From Natrinema sp. DC36 (lineage in GTDB: Archaea > Halobacteriota > Halobacteria > Halobacteriales > Natrialbaceae), in the NCBI RefSeq assembly GCF_020405225.1, contig NZ_CP084472.1:4030001-4094000 (forward strand): DNA of 64,000 bases, read 5' to 3'. The translations under genes were made by a program, and so were the position numbers. Positions 17,863-26,421 of this stretch are shown piece after piece (within the stretch, counting starts at the first letter, position 1; each line of letters starts with the position of its first letter). The notes below the pieces were generated by a model, which was not told the DNA's origin, did not search any database, and saw only the letters and a list, made by a program, of their open reading frames with translations.

Positions 17863-19440
17863 ATGGCACAACAGCGACGCATGGGTGGGCAGCCCATGTT
17901 CATTATGAGCGAGGATAGTCAGCGAACGCAGGGTCGGGACGCGCAGTCGTCCAACATCATGGCCGGCAAGGCCGTGGCCGAGTCGGTACGGACCACACTC
18001 GGACCCCGCGGCATGGACAAGATGCTCGTCGATTCCGGCGGGGACGTCGTCATCACCAACGACGGCGCGACCATTCTCAACGAGATGGACATCGAGCACC
18101 CCGCGGCCCAGATGATCGTCGAGGTCGCCGACTCCCAGGAGGAGGAAGTCGGTGACGGGACGACGACCGCCGCGGTGCTCGCTGGCAACCTGCTCGGCGA
18201 AGCCGAGGACCTCATCGAGCAGGACGTCCACGCGACGACCATCGTCGAGGGCTACCACGAAGCCAGCGAGATCGCCCTCGAGGCGATCGCCGAGCAGGTC
18301 AACGAGGCCGACGTCGACGACGAAATCCTCCAGCAGGTCGCCGAATCGTGCATGACCGGCAAGGGAACCGGCGGTCTCACGGCTGAATCGCTGGCCGAGA
18401 CGGTCGTCGAAGCGATCCGTCACGTGGACACCGACGAGGGCGTCGCACGCGACAACATCACCGTCCACACGCAGGTCGGTGCCTCCTCGAACGCGACCGA
18501 ACTCGTCCCCGGCATCGTCGTCGACGAGGAACCGGTCCACGACGGGATGCCCACCGAGATCGAGGACGCGTCGATCGCGATTCTGGACGTCGAACTTGGC
18601 GTCCGCACGGGCGACGTCGACGCCGAGTATGCCATCGACTCGATCGACCAGCTCAACGCCGCCATCGACGCCGAGGAAGGCGAACTCGAGGGCTACGCCC
18701 AGACCGTCGCCGAGAGCGGGGCGGACGTCGTCTTCACCACCGAGGACGTCAACGACCGCGTCGCCAACTCCCTCGCCAACGAGGGCATCCTCGTCTTCGA
18801 GGGTCTCGGCGACAGCGACGCCCGACAGGTCGCCTCAGCGACCGGCGCTCGCCGCGTCGGCGCGCTCGAGGACCTCGAGGAGTCCGACTTCGGCTCCGCC
18901 GACCGGATCCACACAGAGAGCTTCGGCGACGACGATCTCGCGTTCGTCGAGGGCGGCGCGGCCGCCGAGACGGTGACCGTCTTCGTCCGCGGCGGAACCG
19001 AACACATCGTCGACGAACTCGAGCGAGCCATCGGCGACGCGCTCGATGTCGTCGCGACGGCGCTGGAATCCGGCGAAGTCGTTCCCGGCGCGGGCGCGAC
19101 CGAGATCGCGATCGCGGACAAGATCCGCGAGGAAGCCGCCGGCATCGAGGGCCGCAAACAGCTCGCCGTGACGGCCTTCGCCGACGCGGTCGACATCGTC
19201 CCCCGGACGCTCGCGGCCAACACCGGCCGAGACCCCATCGACGTGCTCGTGGACCTTCGTGCCGCCCACGAGTCCGAGGGCCGAGCCGGTCTGATCACCA
19301 GCGGTGACGAAGTCACGATCGGCGATCCCTTCGAGTACGGCGTCATCGACCCCGCCGACGTCAAGCGCGAAGCCGTCGAGAGCGCGACCGAAGCCGCGAC
19401 GATGATCGCCCGGATCGACGACGTCATCGCCGCCGAATAA
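17863..19440 (+). CDS. Thermosome (group II chaperonin) subunit, short Cct3-like form
   Basis: A 525-aa ATP-dependent chaperonin subunit. ATPase motifs are visible: [32 protein letters not shown], the [15 protein letters not shown] nucleotide loop, [16 protein letters not shown] and [13 protein letters not shown]. The protein ends [12 protein letters not shown] and has no Gly-Gly-Met-rich tail, whereas main haloarchaeal thermosome subunits are about 550-560 aa with such a tail. Haloferax Cct3 is the known short form, so this is likely a third, auxiliary subunit. A T-rich stretch after the stop may terminate transcription. Confidence 0.93.
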   Translation: MAQQRRMGGQPMFIMSEDSQRTQGRDAQSSNIMAGKAVAESVRTTLGPRGMDKMLVDSGGDVVITNDGATILNEMDIEHPAAQMIVEVADSQEEEVGDGTTTAAVLAGNLLGEAEDLIEQDVHATTIVEGYHEASEIALEAIAEQVNEADVDDEILQQVAESCMTGKGTGGLTAESLAETVVEAIRHVDTDEGVARDNITVHTQVGASSNATELVPGIVVDEEPVHDGMPTEIEDASIAILDVELGVRTGDVDAEYAIDSIDQLNAAIDAEEGELEGYAQTVAESGADVVFTTEDVNDRVANSLANEGILVFEGLGDSDARQVASATGARRVGALEDLEESDFGSADRIHTESFGDDDLAFVEGGAAAETVTVFVRGGTEHIVDELERAIGDALDVVATALESGEVVPGAGATEIAIADKIREEAAGIEGRKQLAVTAFADAVDIVPRTLAANTGRDPIDVLVDLRAAHESEGRAGLITSGDEVTIGDPFEYGVIDPADVKREAVESATEAATMIARIDDVIAAE

Positions 19441-19457
19441 CGTCGCTGTTCGCGGCA

Positions 19458-19482
19458 GTCGTTTCGTTTTTCACCCGTTTTC
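19458..19482 (+). terminator. T-rich terminator after the thermosome gene
   Basis: Downstream of the stop the plus strand reads gtcgtttcgtttttcacccg then gtttt, a run of T tracts of the type that ends archaeal transcripts. Confidence 0.45.
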
Positions 19483-19561
19483 GATGTCCTGACCCCCAGC
19501 GACGGGACAATGTCAGCTGGCCATCAATGCCAAGTGTTACCAAGCGTAACTCCGGGATAGC

Positions 19562-19933
19562 ATGTCCGGAACTGCTCCGAGAGAGAACCTGCGGCCGATC
19601 GGGACGACGAGCGATCGGACCGTCTACTACGACGAAGATCGGGGCACCTACCACACGTGGTGTGAGGACGGCGCGTACGAGCCGGTGAGCACGGCCCTGC
19701 TCATGACCGTCTCGTCTGTCCTCGGCGTCGAACCCGACGACCTCGAGGCGCTCTCGGAGTGCGTCGAGCCGGACGCGTTGAACGCGCTGTTCATCCACTG
19801 GCGGGGCGACGAGCCCCGCGTCGGTGACGGCTCCGTCTCCTTTACGTTCTCGCAGTGTTCCGTGACCGTGCGTTCGGACGGTGAGATCATCATCGACCCG
19901 ACGCGACAGCAGGGTACACCGGCGGGCGACTGA
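19562..19933 (+). CDS. HalOD1 output domain protein
   Basis: A 123-aa protein. The core YEPVSTALLMTVSSVLGVEP followed by DDLEALSECVEPDALNALF and GSVSFTFSQCSVTVRSDGEI is the haloarchaeal HalOD1 output domain, an alpha/beta domain found alone or fused to response regulators. It acts downstream of two-component signalling in the cytoplasm by an unknown mechanism. No receiver domain is attached here. It lies between the thermosome and an SAM hydrolase gene. Confidence 0.82.
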   Translation: MSGTAPRENLRPIGTTSDRTVYYDEDRGTYHTWCEDGAYEPVSTALLMTVSSVLGVEPDDLEALSECVEPDALNALFIHWRGDEPRVGDGSVSFTFSQCSVTVRSDGEIIIDPTRQQGTPAGD

Positions 19934-19986
19934 CGCTACGTCGGTGAATGATTGACGACTCGAGTCACGTTGCGGTCACGGTTCGG

Positions 19987-20826
19987 TCAGTCGCTGCCGT
20001 CCTCGGCCGACTCGAGGACGACCCGATCACCGGGCTCGAGACCGAATGCGTCGTCGCCGCGGCCCCGATTGACGTCGAGTTCGACGTAGCCGTGGCTGCC
20101 GACGGTCGCCAGTCGCTCCCCGGCGGGGACGGCCGCGAACGTCGCTCCGACCGGGACGGACTGGCCGTTCGCCAGGATCCGGTCTCGATCGTCGAGAGAC
20201 GATCCGGGAACGTTCGTGATGACGTTCCCGAACCCGTCGACGACCAGCACCTCGCCGATCGCTCGCCCGCCCTCGAGTTCGGCCGCCGGTAGCTCGAGGT
20301 CGACGGCCGCAGTACCGGACTCGAGCCACTCGAGCGAACCGAGCGAGTCGGTCTCGGCGTCGTGGACCGCGGCGGCGGCGGGAGCGAAGAGGTCCCGCCC
20401 GTGGAACGTGGTACTCCGGGTCGTCGACGCCCGTTCGCTCGAGTCGGCCGTCGAGTCCGCCGGCGTCGTCGGTTCGACGGGGCCGAGCTCTCGCTCGTCG
20501 ATCAGCGCGGTCTCGAGCTCCTCCTCGCCGGCGAGTCGCCGAGCGGCGGGGAGCAAGACGCCGTTGTCCGGCCCGACGAGCGCGTGGTCGCCGGCGCGAA
20601 CGACCAGCGCGTTCCGGTCGGTGCCGACGCCCGGATCGACGACCACGAGGTGGGTCGCGGGCGGAAAATAGGGCAGCACCTCTCGGAGCCAGAAGGCCGC
20701 CGTTCGAACGTCCTGCCGGGGGAAATCGTGGGCGATGTCGACCAGTCTGGCGTCCGTTTGCTGCAGTAGCACTCCTTTCATCGCCGCGGGATACGGCGTG
20801 CCGAAGTCCGACGAGAGCGTAATCAT
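19987..20826 (-). CDS. SAM hydrolase / SAM hydroxide adenosyltransferase (DUF62 family)
   Basis: A 279-aa enzyme of the fluorinase/chlorinase-like superfamily that cleaves S-adenosylmethionine to adenosine and methionine with water. Diagnostic blocks are MITLSSDFGTPYPAAMKGVL, LVVVDPGVGTDRNALVVRAG, LVGPDNGVLLPAARRL and FHGRDLFAPAAAAVHD, and the C-terminal domain has VLVVDGFGNVITNVPG. It lies 28 bp downstream of nadM on the same strand, so the two are probably co-transcribed. Confidence 0.9.
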   Translation of the reverse strand: MITLSSDFGTPYPAAMKGVLLQQTDARLVDIAHDFPRQDVRTAAFWLREVLPYFPPATHLVVVDPGVGTDRNALVVRAGDHALVGPDNGVLLPAARRLAGEEELETALIDERELGPVEPTTPADSTADSSERASTTRSTTFHGRDLFAPAAAAVHDAETDSLGSLEWLESGTAAVDLELPAAELEGGRAIGEVLVVDGFGNVITNVPGSSLDDRDRILANGQSVPVGATFAAVPAGERLATVGSHGYVELDVNRGRGDDAFGLEPGDRVVLESAEDGSD

Positions 20827-20854
20827 GGTCGTCCCTACGAATCGACGGCTAAAG

Positions 20855-21373
20855 TCAGTCGCCGTTCGAGTCCGAGCCGCTGACCATCTGGATCCGCTCG
20901 ATGCCGTCCATCTCGTCGACGACCTCGATAACGGCTTCGGGGACGAGCGACTCCCAGTCGCCGCCCGTTATCATCCGCTCGCGGACCTCGGATCCCTCGA
21001 GCACGTCGCGGTTGAACATCGGCGACTGGCGGATCTCGATGTCGGCTTCCCGAAAGAGCTGAATGACGAGCGGGTTGTTCGAGTAGGCCACGTCGAAGTC
21101 CGGACTCATGCTCTGGACGTGGCTCACCCACACCGAGTTCCGTTCCAGATCCTCGATCGGAACGGCGTAGGTCACGAGATCGAAGTCGACCAGCGACTTC
21201 GTGATCATCATGATCCGCTCGCCCGCGGTAAACGGGTTCCGGACCGTGTGGGAGTCGTCGGCGCTCCCGATCCCGAGGACGAGCTCGTCGACGTCGTCCG
21301 CGATCGCCTCGACCATGCTTCGGTGGCCGTTGTGGAACGGCTGAAAACGACCGATATAGAACCCCCGGGTCAT
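20855..21373 (-). CDS. nadM: Nicotinamide-nucleotide adenylyltransferase
   Basis: A 172-aa archaeal NMN adenylyltransferase making NAD+ from NMN and ATP. The nucleotidyl-transferase motif TRGFYIGRFQPFHNGHRSMV starts at residue 2, and the second signature is FTAGERIMMITKSL. The start was set at the ATG giving MTRGFYIGRF, as the family begins just before the first beta strand; an upstream in-frame ATG adds 16 basic residues with no counterpart. First gene of a two-gene unit with the SAM hydrolase. Confidence 0.93.
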   Translation of the reverse strand: MTRGFYIGRFQPFHNGHRSMVEAIADDVDELVLGIGSADDSHTVRNPFTAGERIMMITKSLVDFDLVTYAVPIEDLERNSVWVSHVQSMSPDFDVAYSNNPLVIQLFREADIEIRQSPMFNRDVLEGSEVRERMITGGDWESLVPEAVIEVVDEMDGIERIQMVSGSDSNGD

Positions 21374-21678
21374 GCCGGACACTGCTCGGGCACGGCGCTT
21401 AAGCGTGGCGAGTTTTCGCACGAATCGGCACGGTCCGAGTCGTGGCCAGTCGCGCCGACTACAGCTCGTTCCAGCCTATCCGTAACATCCACGATAACTG
21501 ACCGGTATCGTAACCATATATTCCGCGCCAGTTAAAAATGCATTAAATATTCAGTAGCTAACGCTTGATTCGTCCCGTCGACCGCTGTTCCCTCCGGTAT
21601 CAGCGACTGACAGCATCCTCCGCATGGAGAAAGTATATCAGTCGCAATCCCTTCGAATCAGGTACTGAACAGAGTTCT

Positions 21679-23841
21679 ATGAGTAACGATACGAACGTTG
21701 ACGACCCTCCCGAAGACGCCCCCGACGCTGCTCCCGAGGAGGACCGGCCCGCGGAGCAGCCCGAGCGTCAGGGAGATCAGTCGCCGCTCGAGGAGGACGG
21801 CGACCGTCGTCCCGACGTCGACGATCCGATCGACGAGTTCGAGCCGTCGTCCGACGAGGAGGAGGGAGACGACATCGAGACCGTCGACGACCTGGGGAGT
21901 ACGGTCGAGGTCGATCCCGGCGTCGAGGTCGACGAGGAGATCGCCGAGGACGACTTGCTGGGCGGTCTGAAGATCGACTCGACGGAGGACATCGAAGTCC
22001 CCGATCGACTCGTCGATCAGGTCATCGGTCAGGACGAAGCACGAGACATAATTATCAAGGCGGCGAAGCAGCGCCGCCACGTCATGATGATCGGCTCGCC
22101 GGGGACCGGCAAGTCGATGCTGGCGAAGGCGATGAGCCAACTGCTGCCCAAGGAGGATCTCCAGGACGTCTTAGTCTACCACAATCCGGACGACGGCAAC
22201 GAACCGAAGGTCCGAACCGTCCCCGCGGGAAAGGGCGAACAGATCATCGACGCGCACAAGGAGGAAGCCCGCAAGCGCAACCAGATGCGCTCGATCCTGA
22301 TGTGGATCATCATCGCGGTTGTCCTCGGCTACGCGATCCTGGCGGGCGGGCAGCTCCTGTTGGGTATTCTCGCGGCGGGGATCATCTGGCTGATCTTCCG
22401 CTACACCTCTCGGGGCAGCGACGCGATGGTACCGAACATGATCGTTAACAACGGCGAGCAGCGCGTCGCGCCTTTCGAGGACGCGACCGGTGCCCACGCC
22501 GGTGCACTGCTGGGCGACGTCCGCCACGACCCGTTCCAGTCCGGCGGTATGGAGACGCCGTCTCACGATCGCGTCGAACCCGGCTCGATCCACAAGTCCA
22601 ACAAGGGCGTGCTGTTCGTCGACGAGATCAACACGCTCGACATCCGGACCCAGCAGAAGTTGATGACGGCGATCCAGGAAGGCGAGTTCGCGATCACGGG
22701 CCAGTCCGAGCGCTCCTCGGGCGCGATGGTCCAGACCGAACCCGTCCCCTGTGACTTCATCATGGTCGCTGCTGGCAACCTCGACGCCATGGAGAACATG
22801 CACCCCGCGCTCCGCAACCGGATCAAGGGGTACGGCTACGAGGTCTACATGGACGACACCATCGAGGACACCCCCGAGATGCGGCGCAAGTACGCCCGCT
22901 TCATCGCCCAGGAGGTCGAACGCGACGGCCGCCTCCCCCACTTCACCGACGACGCCGTCGAAGAGGTCATCCTCGAGGCGAAACGCCGCTCCGGTCGAAA
23001 GAACCACCTGACGCTGCTGTTCCGCAGCCTCGGTGGGCTGGTCCGCGTCGCGGGCGACATCGCTCGCGCCGAGGATCGCGACTTCACCACCCGCGACGAC
23101 GTCCTGCAGGCGAAGGCCCGCTCGCGCTCGATCGAGCAACAGCTCGCCGACGACTACATCGAGCGCCGCAAGGACTACGAGCTGCAGGTCAACGATGGCG
23201 GCGTCGAGGGCCGCGTCAACGGCCTCGCCGTCATGGGCGAGGACTCCGGTATCATGCTCCCCGTGATGGCCGAGATCGCGCCCGCGCAGGGCGGCGGTCA
23301 GGTGATCGCGACCGGTCAGCTCAAGGAGATGGCCGAGGAGTCGGTCCAGAACGTCTCCGCGATCATCAAGAAGTTCTCCGACGTCGATCTCTCGGAGAAG
23401 GACATCCACATCCAGTTCGTCCAGGCCGGTCAACAGGGCGTCGACGGCGACTCCGCCTCGATTACGGTTGCGACGGCCGTCATCAGTGCCCTCGAGAACA
23501 TCCCGGTCGACCAGTCGGTCGCGATGACCGGCTCGCTCTCCGTGCGCGGCGACGTGCTGCCGGTCGGCGGGGTCACCCACAAGATCGAGGCCGCCGCGAA
23601 GGCCGGCTGTACCAAGATCATCATCCCCGAAGCGAACAAGCAGGACGTGATGATCGAGGACGAGTACGAGGAGATGGTCGAAATCATCCCCTGTTCGAAC
23701 ATCAGCGAAGTCCTCGACGTCGCCCTCATGGGCGAACCGAAGAAGGACTCGCTGGTCGACCGGCTGAAGTCGATCACCGGCACGGCGTTCGATCAGGGCA
23801 CCGTCGGCTCCGCCGGCGGCTCGAACCCGAGCCCACAGTAA
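21679..23841 (+). CDS. lonB: Membrane-anchored ATP-dependent protease LonB
   Basis: A 720-aa archaeal Lon. After an acidic N-terminal tail, the AAA+ domain has Walker A GSPGTGKSMLAKA (about residue 138) and Walker B GVLFVDEIN (about 310). Two hydrophobic helices at about 207-243 (MWIIIAVVLGYAILAGG and LLLGILAAGIIWLIF) are inserted in the AAA+ domain and anchor it to the membrane, as in LonB. The protease domain has the catalytic Ser592 in GDSASITVATAV and Lys635 in THKIEAAAKAG. In Haloferax LonB is essential and controls carotenoid synthesis. The start chosen is MSNDTNVDDPPED; an AT-rich promoter-like tract (cattaaatatt) lies about 135 bp upstream. Confidence 0.95.
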   Translation: MSNDTNVDDPPEDAPDAAPEEDRPAEQPERQGDQSPLEEDGDRRPDVDDPIDEFEPSSDEEEGDDIETVDDLGSTVEVDPGVEVDEEIAEDDLLGGLKIDSTEDIEVPDRLVDQVIGQDEARDIIIKAAKQRRHVMMIGSPGTGKSMLAKAMSQLLPKEDLQDVLVYHNPDDGNEPKVRTVPAGKGEQIIDAHKEEARKRNQMRSILMWIIIAVVLGYAILAGGQLLLGILAAGIIWLIFRYTSRGSDAMVPNMIVNNGEQRVAPFEDATGAHAGALLGDVRHDPFQSGGMETPSHDRVEPGSIHKSNKGVLFVDEINTLDIRTQQKLMTAIQEGEFAITGQSERSSGAMVQTEPVPCDFIMVAAGNLDAMENMHPALRNRIKGYGYEVYMDDTIEDTPEMRRKYARFIAQEVERDGRLPHFTDDAVEEVILEAKRRSGRKNHLTLLFRSLGGLVRVAGDIARAEDRDFTTRDDVLQAKARSRSIEQQLADDYIERRKDYELQVNDGGVEGRVNGLAVMGEDSGIMLPVMAEIAPAQGGGQVIATGQLKEMAEESVQNVSAIIKKFSDVDLSEKDIHIQFVQAGQQGVDGDSASITVATAVISALENIPVDQSVAMTGSLSVRGDVLPVGGVTHKIEAAAKAGCTKIIIPEANKQDVMIEDEYEEMVEIIPCSNISEVLDVALMGEPKKDSLVDRLKSITGTAFDQGTVGSAGGSNPSPQ

Positions 23842-24849
23842 ATGCCGCAGTGGGCGACGTTCGTCGGCATTACGGGCGTCGTCCTCGTATTGCTGCTCGT
23901 TTTATCGCATCTCACCCAATCCGCGTTCACCGACGGCGAACCCGACTCGAGCGACGGCCCCGGAGCGTCGGCTGACGGGACGACTACCTCGAGTCACCGA
24001 CCCCTCGAGTCAGCGTCTGATTCGGGCGGGACTCCGGCGGAGACGGATCACGATTCGACCCGGAACGCACGGTCCGCCGATGCTCCCACAACCGTCTCCC
24101 CACGACCGAACGGGAGCACTGCCGGCGTACCCGACGAGAGCCCCAATGGAATCGAATCCGACGACTCGAGTGCGCACCGCGAGATCACCGCCGAGGGCGA
24201 CGAGCGCCGGCCGACCGAGCGCGGCGTCGATCCGGGCTCGCTGTCGACCGGAATGGTCCTTGCGAACGTCGCCTTCTCCCAGGGCCTGTTCGCGCTCGTC
24301 CTTCTCGGGGCGACGGTCTACACGGCGATTCCGGCATCGGCGCTGGGCATCGAGTTCTCCCTCGCATACCTCGAGACGGGGCTGCTCCTGGGAACGGTCG
24401 CCGGAATCGGCTTCTACCTCGCGAACGAACTCGCCGCGGCGGCCGCGACGCGGTTCGGGTTCGACCACGACGAGGCGCTTCGAGAACTGCTCTCGCCCGA
24501 CTCGATCGGTGGCTGGCTCATCCTCCTGCTGGGCGTGCTGCCGATCATCGCCTTCTTCGAGGAGTTCCTCTTCCGGGCGGCGCTGATCGGCGTCCCCGCC
24601 GCCGCTGGCTTCGGTCTCTCGCCGTGGTTGCTCGCGGTCGGCTCCTCGATCGCGTTCGCGCTCGGCCACGGCATGCAGGGCTCCGTCGGAATCGTGGTCA
24701 CCGGTCTCCTCGGATTCGTGCTCGCGGCCGTCTACATCGCCACCGGGAGCCTGCTTGTCGTCGTCGTCGCCCACTACCTGATCAACGCCCTCGAGTTCGT
24801 CGTCCACGAGGGATTCGGCCTCGAGTGGGCCGACACCCTCGAAAGCTAA
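23842..24849 (+). CDS. CPBP-family intramembrane metalloprotease
   Basis: A 335-aa membrane protein starting immediately after the lonB stop. After one N-terminal helix comes a roughly 100-residue low-complexity Ser/Thr/Asp linker, then several membrane helices. The type II CAAX/ABI protease motifs are present: E240-E241-x3-R245 in FFEEFLFRAALIG, the His in FALGHGMQG, and HYLINALEFVVHEG near the end. It probably cleaves within or near the membrane. Zero spacing to lonB suggests co-transcription of two membrane proteolysis genes. Confidence 0.87.
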   Translation: MPQWATFVGITGVVLVLLLVLSHLTQSAFTDGEPDSSDGPGASADGTTTSSHRPLESASDSGGTPAETDHDSTRNARSADAPTTVSPRPNGSTAGVPDESPNGIESDDSSAHREITAEGDERRPTERGVDPGSLSTGMVLANVAFSQGLFALVLLGATVYTAIPASALGIEFSLAYLETGLLLGTVAGIGFYLANELAAAAATRFGFDHDEALRELLSPDSIGGWLILLLGVLPIIAFFEEFLFRAALIGVPAAAGFGLSPWLLAVGSSIAFALGHGMQGSVGIVVTGLLGFVLAAVYIATGSLLVVVVAHYLINALEFVVHEGFGLEWADTLES

Positions 24850-24874
24850 GGCCCGAGAGCGAGTTGGGGAGGAC

Positions 24875-25219
24875 ATGAACGCGACCGCCGGATCGACGGC
24901 TCGGTCTCGAGCGATCGTCGCCCTGATTCTGGGCTACTTCGTCGTTCTGGTTTACGCGACGGTCGCGAGCGATCCGCTGGCGGCCATCGTCGCGGAACTC
25001 GGGTTCGGGGTCATCGCGATCGCCGTCGGGGCGATGCTGTACGGGCAGACCGCGAACCCGCGATCGGTGCTGGCCGCGGCCGCGGCTTGTCTCGCCGCGG
25101 GCGGCGTTCTCACGTTCGCTGCCGTCCTCACGAGGGCGGCCGCCATCGACCTACTTTCGTCGCTCTTCGTCTTTCTCGGGGTCGGCTGTTACGTCTACGC
25201 GGTCTGGCGTTCGAATTGA
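24875..25219 (+). CDS. Small four-helix membrane protein, unknown
   Basis: A 114-aa very hydrophobic protein with four predicted helices (about residues 12-32, 36-55, 63-88 and 93-110), little else than Ala/Val/Leu/Ile, and a short polar N-terminus. It follows the CPBP protease by 25 bp on the same strand and likely shares its transcript. No family recognised. Confidence 0.7.
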   Translation: MNATAGSTARSRAIVALILGYFVVLVYATVASDPLAAIVAELGFGVIAIAVGAMLYGQTANPRSVLAAAAACLAAGGVLTFAAVLTRAAAIDLLSSLFVFLGVGCYVYAVWRSN

Positions 25220-25356
25220 GTGGTGTCGTCGGTCGGAGACGGAGAGCAGCAATCGACGTTCGTTCCTGATTCGATTGATATCGATCTGAACTGAACGGAT
25301 TGATTCAGTTCTCGTGTGAATGGTGCAGCCGATTGGAATGGGGATCAGGTGACAGA

Positions 25357-25623
25357 GCGTCCTGCTATCGTGGCAACAGGGAATCGCCACGCCCTCCCCA
25401 GCCGATTTCTGCTCACGGGCGCTGCGGGACGGCTGCGCCGTCCCGACAGTCGCGGCGCGGCGCGTCGCGCCGCGCAGCGCCCGTTCGCATGGTTCGCGGA
25501 ACCGAAGGTTCCGCGCTAACGCTCACGCCTGACGGCGTTCGCTCATCCCTCGCACAGTGGTATCGACCGGCCTCACTCTCGTTCGGTCGGTCGACAGCGC
25601 GCGCCACCGCACGCCGGTTGGCT
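25357..25623. repeat. Long structured repeat, copy 2
   Basis: About 267 bp, the reverse complement of copy 1 at 14802-15060 with only small differences: an extra GC in the GGCGCGCGC run, an extra CGCCG near the central hairpin and a few substitutions. All hairpins are preserved in both copies, including the length changes that keep the central stem paired. No coding feature is credible here. Confidence 0.85.
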
Positions 25624-25696
25624 GGTCCGGAGCGATACGTTGGTTGCACCCCGATACTGCCCACGTCGTCAGCCGCGAGTCCATCTCGAGCGGGTT

Positions 25697-26368
25697 TCAA
25701 AACTGCTCGAGCCCGGTCTGTTCGGCGGCCGCGAGCACGTCTTCGCAGGTCGACCACGACTCGCGCGCGAACGGCGGGAGTTCGCGGTGTTCGTCGACGT
25801 AGGACGCGAGGAACGCTCGAGTGGTCGAATCGCCGGGATAGCCGCTGCCGATCGGCCCGTACTCGTCGGAGAGGGTCGCGATGTGCGCGTCGCGTTCGAC
25901 CTTGGCGATGATGCTGGCCGCGCCGACCAGCGGCGACTCGTCGTCGGCACCGTGACGCGCGTCGACGGCAACTCCCTCGAGCGAGCAGGCGTCGGCGACT
26001 CGTCGAGCGAAGCGCTCGGCGTCGGTGTCGCAGGCGTCGCAGAGGCCCGAAATCGTCCCGTTCGCGTCACCGGCGCGCTCGAGGTCGCTGACCGTCCCCT
26101 CGATCGCTTCGGCGTGGGACGCGACCGCGAGCGAGTTCATGTCCGTCTCGGGATCGTCGATTCGCGCCGGCGTGATCTCGGCGACGCCGATCGCGAGTCG
26201 ATCGTCGCTACGCAGGGTCGCCGCCAGTTCTTCGCGCCGCTCGGGGGAGAGTCGCTTCGAATCCCTGATGCCGTCGGGGAGAACGCTGGGCTCCTCGCAG
26301 TGGACGGCCGCGGCGAACATCGACCCCAGCGCGGGCCCCTTGCCGGCCTCGTCGACGCCGAATGGCAT
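25697..26368 (-). CDS. rnhB: Ribonuclease HII
   Basis: A 223-aa type 2 RNase H removing RNA from RNA-DNA hybrids. The N-terminus FGVDEAGKGPALGSMFAAAV holds the DEAGKG catalytic block, DSKRLSPERREELA the second conserved block, and GAASIIAKVERDAHIATL the third; the tail GSGYPGDSTTRAFLASYV is typical. It lies 53 bp downstream of pus10 on the same strand, suggesting an operon. Confidence 0.95.
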   Translation of the reverse strand: MPFGVDEAGKGPALGSMFAAAVHCEEPSVLPDGIRDSKRLSPERREELAATLRSDDRLAIGVAEITPARIDDPETDMNSLAVASHAEAIEGTVSDLERAGDANGTISGLCDACDTDAERFARRVADACSLEGVAVDARHGADDESPLVGAASIIAKVERDAHIATLSDEYGPIGSGYPGDSTTRAFLASYVDEHRELPPFARESWSTCEDVLAAAEQTGLEQF

Positions 26369-26421
26369 ACGCTGGCGATCGGTGGCGGAGCGGAAAATCG
26401 TTGCGACTCGACGGAATCGAT

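Noticed and set aside
22171-23580. Long antisense frame opposite lonB
   Set aside because: Same reason: the sense frame has intact Walker and Ser-Lys catalytic motifs.
25316-25911. Reading frames through the structured repeat at 25.4 kb (and the equivalents at 14.7-15.4 kb)
   Set aside because: They are open only because of the GC-rich palindromic repeat; the same peptide strings appear wherever the repeat occurs, and no domain or start signal supports them.
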